Shown here one piece after another: positions 37,271-45,898 of a DNA stretch of 64,000 nt; the stretch's first letter is position 1; each line of letters opens with the position of its first letter. Under the pieces are notes generated by a model. The model was not told the DNA's origin and made no database searches. It saw only the letters and a list, made by a program, of their open reading frames with translations. The stretch comes from Candidatus Hydrogenedentota bacterium. GTDB lineage: Bacteria > Hydrogenedentota > Hydrogenedentia > Hydrogenedentales > Hydrogenedentaceae. The stretch covers positions 1 to 64,000 of the forward strand of contig JAOAHN010000084.1 of assembly GCA_026415215.1 (NCBI GenBank), read 5' to 3'. Position numbers and translations under genes: made by a program.

Positions 37271-39124
37271 ATGCAGAAATTTGTAATCACCGCTCGAGTG
37301 GGTTCTCTTAAGGGGTGTACTTGGGTAATCTCAGATGGAGATAAAATAGTAGTGGGGAGGGACCCGTCCTGTAATATTGTCGTTGATGATCCTCTTGTAT
37401 CGAGACAACATTGTGAGTTATATGTAGACAATAGGGGTATTTTTGTGAGAGACTTGGGGAGTAGTAATTCTACATTTGTGAATGGTACTCCGATCAGGGA
37501 AAGAAGACTGAGTTTAGGGGATGATATAGGTGTAGGTAATGTTGTTTTATCAGTAGGAGTACTACTGGAAAAAGATGAAAACAGAAAAGTTTCTGAATTT
37601 GGTCGTAGTAGTGCTACTAAACCACTTCGCATAGGTGTGCCAGTATTCATAGATAGTGTTCCGCAAGATATCTTTGAATCTGGAAAGCCCAGGACAGCGG
37701 GTGAACTGGCTGAATTATTCTCACTTGCACGAACTTTGAGTCAGCTTGACTCTAAGAACGAATTAATTGCCCAATTATTCAGCTTTATAGATAAAAAATT
37801 CCAGCCTGATTTGAGATGTTTAGTTCAGTTTACTGTGGGGAAGGAAGAGGTTGAAGTAATTCCTAAAGAGGCTAACTCAATTTTGTCGAGTTCTTATGTC
37901 CAGAGAATTTTGTCTGAAGTTAGGTATCATCCTAAGGGTGTATTGTTACCTGAGAGGTATCTCGGTAAGAGCGGAGATACTATTATTAGGAATACATTAG
38001 TAGCACCAATAGCATTGGGTAGAGATGTTTATGGAGTGCTAATTGTGGTGGGAGAAACTCCTAAGCATTTTTACGATGAGAATGATGTTGAGACCCTCCT
38101 TGCAATAGCTCATACGATATCTCCATATTTAAGAGCGGTGGAAAGGATAGAACAGTTAGAGTGGGAGAATCAGAGGTTACTTTCTGGTAGTATGGACTTT
38201 GATCCATTGATAGGTAATAGCAAGGTTATACAGAAGATAAGAATGTTAGCAAGAGATTGTGCCCATTCTGACTTGAGTGTTTTAATTCTCGGTGAAACAG
38301 GAACAGGGAAAGAATTAGTTGCAAGATTAATTCATAGTCTTTCGCATAGAGCTTCCAAGCCGATGGTAGTAGTTAATTGCGCAGCTATTCCTGATGAGCT
38401 TTTTGAAAGTGAATTGTTTGGTTATGAGAAGGGTGCATTCACGGGAGCTCATGGAAGTAAAAAAGGTTTGATGGAAGAGGCGGATGGAAGTACCTTATTT
38501 TTAGATGAGATTGGGGATTTGAGCTTACCCCATCAAGCACGGTTATTAAGAGCTATAGAAACGGGGTCATTTAGAAAAGTTGGTAGCACTTTAGATATGA
38601 AGGTAAATGTGAGAGTGATATCTGCAACTAATAAAGACTTAGCAAAAGAAGTAAATGAGGGGAGGTTTAGGAAAGACTTATATCATAGGTTAAATGCATT
38701 TGTTATCTACATTCCTCCCTTGCGAGAGCGGAAGGAGGATATTCCACCTTTGGCAGGTCATTTTCTTAAAAAGTTGAGAGAAAGAATACCAGTAAAAGCA
38801 GTGGGATTCTCAGAAGAAGCGATAAAATGGCTAATTAATCAACCCTGGGGTGGAAATGTAAGGGAATTGAGAAATAAGGTAGAGCGTGCTGCGGTTTTGG
38901 CTAAGGGAGAGATAATTATGAGAGAAGATTTCGAGTCTGAAGAAGAAGATGTTTCGCATGAGAACTTTCCTACTCTGGAAGAGTTACAAAAGAATCACAT
39001 ATTAGAGGCTCTGAAACGAGCCGGGGGTAATGTTGTTCGTGCGTCTGAGCTTTTAGGCATTGGTAAGAGCACTTTATATCGTAAAATTGCGGAGTATGGA
39101 ATAGATATATACAGACTTTTGTAA
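37271..39124 (+). CDS. Sigma54-dependent transcriptional regulator with FHA and GAF domains
   Basis: This cytoplasmic enhancer-binding protein would activate sigma54 promoters. The 617-residue order is: FHA domain at about 15-95 (IVVGRDPSCNIVVDDPLVSRQHCELY, LGSSNSTFVNG), which binds phosphothreonine; GAF domain at about 150-290; sigma54-interacting AAA+ domain at about 310-545 with Walker A GETGTGKE (about 340), the sigma54 contact loop GAFTGA (about 387) and LFLDEIGDL; and a C-terminal Fis-type helix-turn-helix, AGGNVVRASELLGIGKSTLYRKI. All catalytic motifs are intact. The FHA domain suggests a partner Ser/Thr kinase. No sigma54 promoter was recognised in the window. Confidence 0.95.
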   Translation: MQKFVITARVGSLKGCTWVISDGDKIVVGRDPSCNIVVDDPLVSRQHCELYVDNRGIFVRDLGSSNSTFVNGTPIRERRLSLGDDIGVGNVVLSVGVLLEKDENRKVSEFGRSSATKPLRIGVPVFIDSVPQDIFESGKPRTAGELAELFSLARTLSQLDSKNELIAQLFSFIDKKFQPDLRCLVQFTVGKEEVEVIPKEANSILSSSYVQRILSEVRYHPKGVLLPERYLGKSGDTIIRNTLVAPIALGRDVYGVLIVVGETPKHFYDENDVETLLAIAHTISPYLRAVERIEQLEWENQRLLSGSMDFDPLIGNSKVIQKIRMLARDCAHSDLSVLILGETGTGKELVARLIHSLSHRASKPMVVVNCAAIPDELFESELFGYEKGAFTGAHGSKKGLMEEADGSTLFLDEIGDLSLPHQARLLRAIETGSFRKVGSTLDMKVNVRVISATNKDLAKEVNEGRFRKDLYHRLNAFVIYIPPLRERKEDIPPLAGHFLKKLRERIPVKAVGFSEEAIKWLINQPWGGNVRELRNKVERAAVLAKGEIIMREDFESEEEDVSHENFPTLEELQKNHILEALKRAGGNVVRASELLGIGKSTLYRKIAEYGIDIYRLL

Positions 39125-39132
39125 TTGGATAA

Positions 39133-39273
39133 TTATTGTAGTAGTGCTGAGATAAAATAAAGGGGTAGCAATATCGTATTAATTACATAAGCAAATATAC
39201 CTAATATTAATCCTACGGTGTTCGTTACCCAGGTTTCCAATACAATTACCGCCTCGCCTATACCTTTTTCCAT
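39133..39273 (-). CDS. Small hydrophobic protein, 46 residues
   Basis: The frame MEKGIGEAVIVLETWVTN-TVGLILGIFAY-VINTILLPLYF is preceded by AAAGGTGAAAAGCT, a usable ribosome-binding site seven bases from the ATG. The C-terminal two-thirds is a continuous hydrophobic stretch, so it should be a single-span membrane or membrane-associated peptide. It sits 8 bases from the end of the regulator gene, opposite strand. I know of no family. A real gene is likely but unproven because of its size. Confidence 0.5.
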   Translation of the reverse strand: MEKGIGEAVIVLETWVTNTVGLILGIFAYVINTILLPLYFISALLQ

Positions 39274-39319
39274 AGCTTTTCACCTTTATCATTATTATAA
39301 ATTAGAGTTACTTTTGATA

Positions 39320-39350
39320 TTTAGAAATATACGAGTATATTTTAGAAATA
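39320..39350. repeat. Two direct copies of TTTAGAAATA, 21 bases apart
   Basis: TTTAGAAATA occurs at 39320-39329 and again at 39341-39350, a start-to-start period of 21 bases, two helical turns. Each is followed by a similar TA-CG-like GTAT stretch. They lie between the small hydrophobic gene and the giant GLUG gene and could be tandem binding sites for one regulator serving either gene. Confidence 0.4.
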
Positions 39351-39465
39351 GCGTATATTTTCAAGTAATTGAAGATGTAAAAAGTTGAAAGTTTTCTCGC
39401 TATTTTCAGAGAATATTTTACAGAATGAAGATAGATGCGCTTTGCATCAAGAAGGAGGAAGGTAT

Positions 39466-42400
39466 ATGAAATGGGGTAGGTGTGAAAAGTTCAAGTTAAA
39501 TTTAATGCTAAGTATAACGATAGTTTTATCAATAGGTTTACCTATCAAGGCGTTCTCCGCTGTTATTCAGATTTCTACCTTAGAGGAATTGAACAAAATT
39601 GGCAGGGCTCCTGGATACCCGATGTATGGGGATTATGTTTTAGTTAATGATATAGATGCTACTGAAACATCCTCATGGCCTGGAGGATTTGAGCCAATAG
39701 GAAATTCTATTAATAGATTTGTGGGGACATTTGATGGCAGTGGATATGTAATTAAAAACCTTTATATAGATAGAACAGATACGGATTATGTCGGTTTGTT
39801 TGGTTTTGTTCAGAGTGGTGTAGGTTTGGGAGGAATAATTAAAAATCTGAGATTGGAGAATTGCATAGTTAAAGGTAGAGAAATAGTAGGGGGTCTTGTA
39901 GGAGATTTATATTATGGAGCACAAGTGGAAGAATGCGTTTTTACTGGTGAAGTTCATGGTTCAAGGTATGTAGGTGGCTTGGTCGGAGTTTGTGCTTTTA
40001 ATTCAATTATTAGGAAGAGCTACACAGTGGGTTCGGTTATTTGTGAGAATTATGAACCTTCAGTTTCTTATGTAGGAGGGCTTGTGGGTGCTGGGACTAA
40101 TAATGTTTTGATAGAAAATTCATATTCCAGGATGGATATAGAGTCATCAATTATGGCGAGTTATGTAGGTGGATTTATTGGCTTGTTAGAAAATAACTCT
40201 CAAGTAGATGCTTCATATTCTACTGGTAAGGTATCTATAGTAGGACCTTTTATAGGGGGTTTTATAGGGGTGAACTACTCTTCAAATGTTAGAGAATGTT
40301 TTTGGGATATTGAAACGAGTGGAAGGAGTATTTCAGATGGAGGTACAGGGTTGACAACAACCCAAATGAAGGATTTTAATACCTATTCCAACTTATCTTT
40401 GTGGAATTTATCATCCTCACCATGTTTTCAGAGTTGTTCTTCTAACTGGGGGATATACGATGGAATAACATATCCTTTTCTGTGTTCCCTTTCTGGGTCT
40501 ATACCGGATGTTTCTCTCTGGCCTAAAACGCTTGCTCAGGGTAGATTAAGTATGGAGGGGTTTAGATGTAGGGAGAAATATGTTTATAGTAACTTAGTTC
40601 AGCAGGATTATGTGGTTACAACTGTTCCTGAAGATTCGTGTTTGTTAGGATACTATGAAGAAGTAGAAATGAGGATTTCCTTGGGTCCTTATCCTCCAAA
40701 GATGATTACTTCTATTGAAGAACTCCAAAAAATAGGTTCAGATCCTAACTATCCCCCAGATGGAGAATATTGGATTATGAACGATATTGATGCTACTAAT
40801 ACATGGAATTGGAACGAGGGCAGAGGATTTATTCCTATTCCTGTGTTTAGGGGTAAGTTGTATGGACTCGGTCATAAGATTGTCGGCTTGTATATTAATA
40901 ATGACTATGATCCATCTTTGCCGACCGGATTGTTTGCTCGATTAGAGTATGGCGGGGAGTGGGAAGGTTTAGTTGCGAATCTCATTGTTGAAAATGCTTA
41001 TGTAAGGGGTTTTCAGAAAGTAGGAATTCTTGCGGGAGAGATCAATAAAATTGGTGATATGGCTACAGCTCCTACAATTGAGAACACAGTGGTTCACGGA
41101 GTAGCTGTGGGTGCTAAGTATGTGGGCGGTGTGGCAGGTGTTCTCGGTGGAGGTTCAATATTTGATACCTCAGTGAGAGTCAGAGTAAGAGGAATTGACC
41201 CGCCTCTGGGTAGCTACAATTATTGGTTTTTCGGCGGAGTGGTCGGATATGTGGGTTTAGGTGGAGGTGTTTTTACTCGTGTTTCTTATATGGGAGAGGT
41301 TAGTGTTCCAATAGGAAGTTATCTTGGAGGATTGACAGGTTATGCTTATGAGAATTTTTATGTAAGAGATTCCCATACAAACTGTGAGATTAGAAACTGT
41401 GATGCTAATACAATGTTTGTGGGTGGGATTGCAGGGGAAGTCCGTGCTCCTGCGGAGATAGTAAATTCTTATTCTGTTCCTCGTTTTTGCAATATTTTAG
41501 GAAATTATGTAGGAGGATTAGTAGGGTACAATTCGACATTATGCTTTGATGTTTCTATATCGGGTTCTTTCTGGGATAAGGATGAAAGTGGGGTAACAAT
41601 ATCAAGATGTGGTGGAACTCCTCTTGGTACAGTTGAGATGAAGCAGGAGAATACATTCCAAAGTGTAGGTTGGGATTTTAATAGCACTTGGGGCATTGTA
41701 GAAGGTTCTTCTTATCCCCTTTTGAGAAATGAGTATCTTCAGATGCCTGGAGTTGTAGGTTATTATATAGATACCGCGGTTTCTTTATTGCTTTCTTCTG
41801 GATTGACTCCCGCTGTAGAAGATGAGTGTAGTAATATATACCCTGAAAATTTTGTGGTGAACCAGTCTGTTTCGGCTGGAGAGTGGTTAAAGCCTTTTTC
41901 ATTCAATCCTACAATCTGGCGCTCTACTGGGTTTTGTCCGCCTATTTATGTTTCAACTATAGAGGCTATTCAAAGTATAGGAAAATCACAAAGTATGCCC
42001 AAGGACGGCTATTATATTTTGACAACTGACATTGATGCATCAGTGACGAGAGAGTGGAATAGTGGGCAAGGGTTTGAGCCTATACTTGATTTCAGGGGGA
42101 TATTTAATGGTAATGGTCACTTAATAAAAAATTTGTATATTAATAGACCTTTTGCGTCTCATGTAGGATTGTTTAACATCATTGGTGGTACGGGAAGGGT
42201 ATGTAATACATACCTTCTTAATGCAGAGATAGTTGGTGGAACTTATGTAGGAATCATTGCAGGAGGAAATTACGGATATATATGGTTATGTGGAGTTCAC
42301 GGTAGTGTTGGCACGGCAGTGGAGAATTCAGATGGAGTAGGGGGGTTAGTGGGGGTGAATATGAATGAGGTAGAAAGGAGTATGGCTGTTGCAAATGTGA

Positions 42401-43521
42401 CTGGAAAATTTAATGTAGGGGGTATAGTGGGGTTAAATAACTATTCGGTCAAAAACTGCTATGCATTATGCAATGTTAGGGGTATTTCGAGAGTAGGTGG
42501 GTTTATAGGATACGATAATACCTCTGTCGTTAACATGGTGATCAATTCCTTTGCTTCAGGTTCTGTTAACTTACTTAACCCTGGAGAATACGGGGGTTTT
42601 TGCGGATATTCTAATACAGGGGATTGTGGTGGGTGTTTTTGGGATGTAGATGTATCTCAGGTTTTTGTATCTGGATGTGGCGAAGGGAAAACTACAATCG
42701 AAATGAAAGGCAGAACTTTATACTTAAATGCGGGTTGGGATGTTGGTGGAATTTGGGATATATACGATGACCAGACTTATCCATTCCTTCTGAATCAGCC
42801 TCGAATATATGTAAGTAATTATGAAGGGTTTCCGTTTTTGGAAGCATACGAAACTTTAACGGAAGATGGTTTGATAGTTGAATACATGGAGGTCTATGAT
42901 GACCAGTATCCAGCTGGTTTTGTTATTTCCCATACTTATGCGGATATGTATTTACCACTTTTCTATACTGTTGAATTTATAGTGTCAAAAGGTCCATATC
43001 CCGAAGGCGAAGGGGAAGGGGTCTCTGAGGGTGGGGTAGAAGGACATTTTGAAGGTGAGGGGGTTATAGAGGGAGAAGGATTGTTAGAAGGTATAATTGA
43101 AGGAGAAGGGGCATTAGAAGGTGAGGGCGTATTAGAGGGTGGGATTGAAGGTGAAGGAACCGCGGAGGGAGAGGGATTACCGGAGGGTAGTATAGAAGGT
43201 GAGGGAACAGTAGAGGGGGAAATTTCTCCCCATAGTGCAGACCAGAATGGTGATTGGAAAATAAACCTTTCGGAGTTATTGAGAGTGATACAATTTTTTA
43301 ACTCGGGTGGGTACCATTGTGCAGGTAGCGAACCTACAGAAGATGGGTATCTGCCGGGTTATGAGGGGGATAAGAACTGTAAACCGCATGCTTCAGATTA
43401 TAACTCGCAGGATTGGATAATAAATCTAAATGAATTACTTAGATTAATTCAGTTCTTTAACATGGGTGGATACTATCAGTGTCCTACAGGTGAAGATGGA
43501 TATTGCCCCGGTTCTCCCTAA
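39466..43521 (+). CDS. Giant secreted GLUG-repeat protein with PASTA-like domains, E/G spacer and dockerin-like C-terminus
   Basis: The ATG at 39466 follows GAAGGAGGAAGG and gives 1351 residues starting with a signal peptide (LSIGLPIKAFSA). The protein has three large modules beginning at about residues 35, 414 and 828 with a [VI][ST]-S/T-I/L-E-x-[LI]-x-x-I-G motif followed by NDIDA and FEPI. Each contains GLUG-type repeats (GGLVG, then xIENSY or a variant, every 25-40 residues), a beta-helix, and ends in a PASTA-like domain of about 65 residues (for example VVGYYIDTAVSLLLSSGLTP). Residues about 1178-1252 are an E/G-rich spacer. The C-terminal 95 residues carry two EF-hand/dockerin-like loops: DQNGDWKINLSE with all Ca ligands, and a second lacking the first Asp. 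Probably a surface adhesin or glycan-binding scaffold. Confidence 0.85.
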   Translation: MKWGRCEKFKLNLMLSITIVLSIGLPIKAFSAVIQISTLEELNKIGRAPGYPMYGDYVLVNDIDATETSSWPGGFEPIGNSINRFVGTFDGSGYVIKNLYIDRTDTDYVGLFGFVQSGVGLGGIIKNLRLENCIVKGREIVGGLVGDLYYGAQVEECVFTGEVHGSRYVGGLVGVCAFNSIIRKSYTVGSVICENYEPSVSYVGGLVGAGTNNVLIENSYSRMDIESSIMASYVGGFIGLLENNSQVDASYSTGKVSIVGPFIGGFIGVNYSSNVRECFWDIETSGRSISDGGTGLTTTQMKDFNTYSNLSLWNLSSSPCFQSCSSNWGIYDGITYPFLCSLSGSIPDVSLWPKTLAQGRLSMEGFRCREKYVYSNLVQQDYVVTTVPEDSCLLGYYEEVEMRISLGPYPPKMITSIEELQKIGSDPNYPPDGEYWIMNDIDATNTWNWNEGRGFIPIPVFRGKLYGLGHKIVGLYINNDYDPSLPTGLFARLEYGGEWEGLVANLIVENAYVRGFQKVGILAGEINKIGDMATAPTIENTVVHGVAVGAKYVGGVAGVLGGGSIFDTSVRVRVRGIDPPLGSYNYWFFGGVVGYVGLGGGVFTRVSYMGEVSVPIGSYLGGLTGYAYENFYVRDSHTNCEIRNCDANTMFVGGIAGEVRAPAEIVNSYSVPRFCNILGNYVGGLVGYNSTLCFDVSISGSFWDKDESGVTISRCGGTPLGTVEMKQENTFQSVGWDFNSTWGIVEGSSYPLLRNEYLQMPGVVGYYIDTAVSLLLSSGLTPAVEDECSNIYPENFVVNQSVSAGEWLKPFSFNPTIWRSTGFCPPIYVSTIEAIQSIGKSQSMPKDGYYILTTDIDASVTREWNSGQGFEPILDFRGIFNGNGHLIKNLYINRPFASHVGLFNIIGGTGRVCNTYLLNAEIVGGTYVGIIAGGNYGYIWLCGVHGSVGTAVENSDGVGGLVGVNMNEVERSMAVANVTGKFNVGGIVGLNNYSVKNCYALCNVRGISRVGGFIGYDNTSVVNMVINSFASGSVNLLNPGEYGGFCGYSNTGDCGGCFWDVDVSQVFVSGCGEGKTTIEMKGRTLYLNAGWDVGGIWDIYDDQTYPFLLNQPRIYVSNYEGFPFLEAYETLTEDGLIVEYMEVYDDQYPAGFVISHTYADMYLPLFYTVEFIVSKGPYPEGEGEGVSEGGVEGHFEGEGVIEGEGLLEGIIEGEGALEGEGVLEGGIEGEGTAEGEGLPEGSIEGEGTVEGEISPHSADQNGDWKINLSELLRVIQFFNSGGYHCAGSEPTEDGYLPGYEGDKNCKPHASDYNSQDWIINLNELLRLIQFFNMGGYYQCPTGEDGYCPGSP

Positions 43522-43584
43522 TAGATGGGTGGACCTACTTATGTAAATGCGTTTAGCTATTGAAGATGGAGAATTTGCTCTCTA

Positions 43585-44244
43585 TTACCCCTTTTCTTTT
43601 GCTCTGTAAAGAACCTCGTCAATCAAGCCATATTCTTTGGCTTCTTCTGCACTGAGGAAAAGGTCTCGGTCAGTGTCTCTATGAATTACCTCAATTGGTT
43701 GCCCTGTATGCTTTGCAAGTATTTGGTCTATAATTTCACCTATTCTGACAATTTCTTGTGCCTGAATAGCAATATCGGTGGCTTGTCCTCTCACTCCGCC
43801 CATTAGTTGGTGAAGAAGAAAGCGAGAGTATGGGAGAGCATATCTTTTTCCTTTTGTTCCCGCTGCCATTAACACAGCAGCCATACTCGCGGCTTGTCCA
43901 AGGCAGATAGTAGTTATTTCTGGTCTGATAAATTGCATGGTGTCGTATATGGCTAAACCTGCTGTTACACTTCCTCCAGGGCTGTTAATGTAGAGATGAA
44001 TATCTTTGTCAGGGTCTTCTGCCTCGAGATATAAGAGTTGAGCAATTATATAATTTGCTATATAGTCATCAATGGGCATACCCAAAAAGACTATACGATC
44101 TTCAAGAAGGCGGGAATAAATATCGTAAGCTCTTTCACCTCTACTTGTTTGTTGGTAAATAGTAACCGCTTGCGGGTATATAGGTGTAAAAGAGTAAGGA
44201 TATACCGATTTATGTTTCTTTAGTAAGTCAAGGGGATTGTCCAT
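43585..44244 (-). CDS. clpP: ATP-dependent Clp protease proteolytic subunit
   Basis: ClpP forms the tetradecameric protease chamber used with ClpX or ClpA. The 219-residue protein has the catalytic Ser at about 120 in GQAASMAA, His at about 145 in FLLHQLMGG, and Asp at about 190 in [27 protein letters not shown] is the substrate-binding strand. The N-terminal 25 residues would include the propeptide or axial loop. It follows tig by 16 bases; tig-clpP(-clpX) order is common, but clpX is not on this side because the next gene converges. Confidence 0.96.
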   Translation of the reverse strand: MDNPLDLLKKHKSVYPYSFTPIYPQAVTIYQQTSRGERAYDIYSRLLEDRIVFLGMPIDDYIANYIIAQLLYLEAEDPDKDIHLYINSPGGSVTAGLAIYDTMQFIRPEITTICLGQAASMAAVLMAAGTKGKRYALPYSRFLLHQLMGGVRGQATDIAIQAQEIVRIGEIIDQILAKHTGQPIEVIHRDTDRDLFLSAEEAKEYGLIDEVLYRAKEKG

Positions 44245-44260
44245 TTTATATCTCCTGAAT

Positions 44261-45757
44261 CTATTCAGCTGTTATGATTTTTTCCCATTCCTCTTGAGTT
44301 ACCACTCTGTCTGTTATCTTAGCATTGTTTATAATTAATTGGAGGACTTTTTTCCTAATTATAGTATCTGTGACATCCCCTTTACCTTGGTTTTGTATAT
44401 AGCTTTTTATAGTATCTAAATCTATTCCAGTTCCTCTTTGGATATTTTGTGCTTCATTTTCATAGTCTTCTTCTGTGACTTCTATACCTTCTGCTTCAGC
44501 GATTTCATGAACAACGGTAAACCACTTTATCATTCTTAAAGCTTTTTCATGAGCATCTTGCTCGAGTTTCTCTCTTTGTTTTTCAATTTCAGAATTGGGT
44601 ATCCTCATTTGACGAAGCTTATTTATTTCATCCTCGATGTAACCTTTAGTCACCTCTTCTATAAAGCTCTTAGGAATTTCGAAAGTAGAGTTTTCTGTTA
44701 TCTTTAGGATTGCATCCTGTTCTAATTTTCTATTAGATTCTTGGAGTATAGAATTTTCTAACTCCTTTTTAATTTTTTGCTTTAGCTCGTCAAGAGTCTC
44801 AGATCCTAATTGTTTTGCAAATTCGTCATTTAGTTCTGGTAATTGCTTTCTCTTAATATCTTTTACCTTTATTTCGAATATTGCTTTTTTGCCCGCGAGT
44901 GATTTGTTGGAGTAGTCTTCTGGAAATTCTACTTCACAAGTTTTTATATCCCCTACTTTTGATCCCATTAATGCTTCGTCGAATTTACCGAAGAATCTAT
45001 TGGAACCGAGTATATAGGGATAATTTGTAGCAGTGCCTCCTTGGAAGGCCTGTCCGTCTATGGTTCCGTTAAAATCTATAATTACTTGGTCATTTTCTTG
45101 TGCTTCAGTGTTAGATACTGATTCGTAGATAGAGTATCTTGTCCTTAATGCTTCTAACCTTTCATTTATGATGTTTTCGTTGGGCTCAAATATTACTCTC
45201 TCAAGCTCCAAGTTCCGATATTTTCCAAGCTCGCACTTTGGAGCTACTTCGAAGTTTACAACACAATGGATGTCTTGGTCTTCGGGTATTTCCTCAATAT
45301 CATCAATGCCTTCGAACCGAGGTGTACTGAATAACTTGAATTTGTTCTCCTCGATGAGTTTCTTCCAAGCTTCGGAGATTAGTTTTTCTCTAACCTCTTT
45401 TTTTGCAGCTTTCCCAAATTTGTTTTCCAATAACCACATTGGAGCTTTGCCTTTTCTGAAGCCTCGAATTGTAGCTTCTTCCTTTAGCTTTTCTAAATAT
45501 TTTGCTGTCTCTACCTTTGAATTCACCGCCGGAATAGAAATCTTTGCTTGGTAGAGACACTCGCCTTTGTACTCCACTTCGAAAGTAGGAGCTTGTTCAA
45601 ATTTAAACTCCTCTTCGTTCTCAGCGGAATGTTTATGTAATTTATCATTGGAACTTGTTAATTCTTCACCTTTTACCTCTTGTTCTACTTTCTCCATTGT
45701 CTCTTCCTGAGTTTTTTCTGCTTTTGTATTTTGTTCTGAAAATTTTTCTGGTGACAT
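44261..45757 (-). CDS. tig: Trigger factor (ribosome-associated chaperone, prolyl isomerase)
   Basis: Trigger factor binds at the ribosome exit tunnel and helps nascent chains fold. The 498-residue protein has an unusual N-terminal extension of about 60 charged residues ([20 protein letters not shown]) before the ribosome-binding domain, which contains [16 protein letters not shown], equivalent to the GFRxGKxP signature. The FKBP-type domain runs from [20 protein letters not shown] to [25 protein letters not shown]. The C-terminal helical chaperone arms follow. The extension is longer than usual for the family. It lies between tRNA-Leu and clpP. Confidence 0.93.
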   Translation of the reverse strand: MSPEKFSEQNTKAEKTQEETMEKVEQEVKGEELTSSNDKLHKHSAENEEEFKFEQAPTFEVEYKGECLYQAKISIPAVNSKVETAKYLEKLKEEATIRGFRKGKAPMWLLENKFGKAAKKEVREKLISEAWKKLIEENKFKLFSTPRFEGIDDIEEIPEDQDIHCVVNFEVAPKCELGKYRNLELERVIFEPNENIINERLEALRTRYSIYESVSNTEAQENDQVIIDFNGTIDGQAFQGGTATNYPYILGSNRFFGKFDEALMGSKVGDIKTCEVEFPEDYSNKSLAGKKAIFEIKVKDIKRKQLPELNDEFAKQLGSETLDELKQKIKKELENSILQESNRKLEQDAILKITENSTFEIPKSFIEEVTKGYIEDEINKLRQMRIPNSEIEKQREKLEQDAHEKALRMIKWFTVVHEIAEAEGIEVTEEDYENEAQNIQRGTGIDLDTIKSYIQNQGKGDVTDTIIRKKVLQLIINNAKITDRVVTQEEWEKIITAE

Positions 45758-45811
45758 AGTGTAGAACCTATATTTATTAGTGTTTTCTTATGAGAGATTA
45801 GTATTTATATA

Positions 45812-45893
45812 TGGGCGAGGCGGGACTTGAACCCGCACACCTCGCGGTACTGGATCCTAAGTCCAGCGCGTCTGCCAATTCCGCCACTCGCCC
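45812..45893 (-). tRNA. tRNA-Leu (anticodon UAG)
   Basis: The minus strand reads acceptor GGGCGAG, then TGGCGGAATTGGCAGACGCGC, the type II D-arm signature of tRNA-Leu. The anticodon stem is CTGGA/TCCAG with loop CTTAGGA, so the anticodon is UAG and it reads CUN codons. The variable arm is TACCGCGAGGT..., and GGGTTCAAGTCCC is the T-arm. The 3' acceptor CTCGCCC pairs with the 5' end, followed by discriminator A. CCA is not encoded. It starts 5 bases after the dxs stop and precedes tig by about 55 bases. Confidence 0.97.
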
Positions 45894-45898
45894 CTCTT

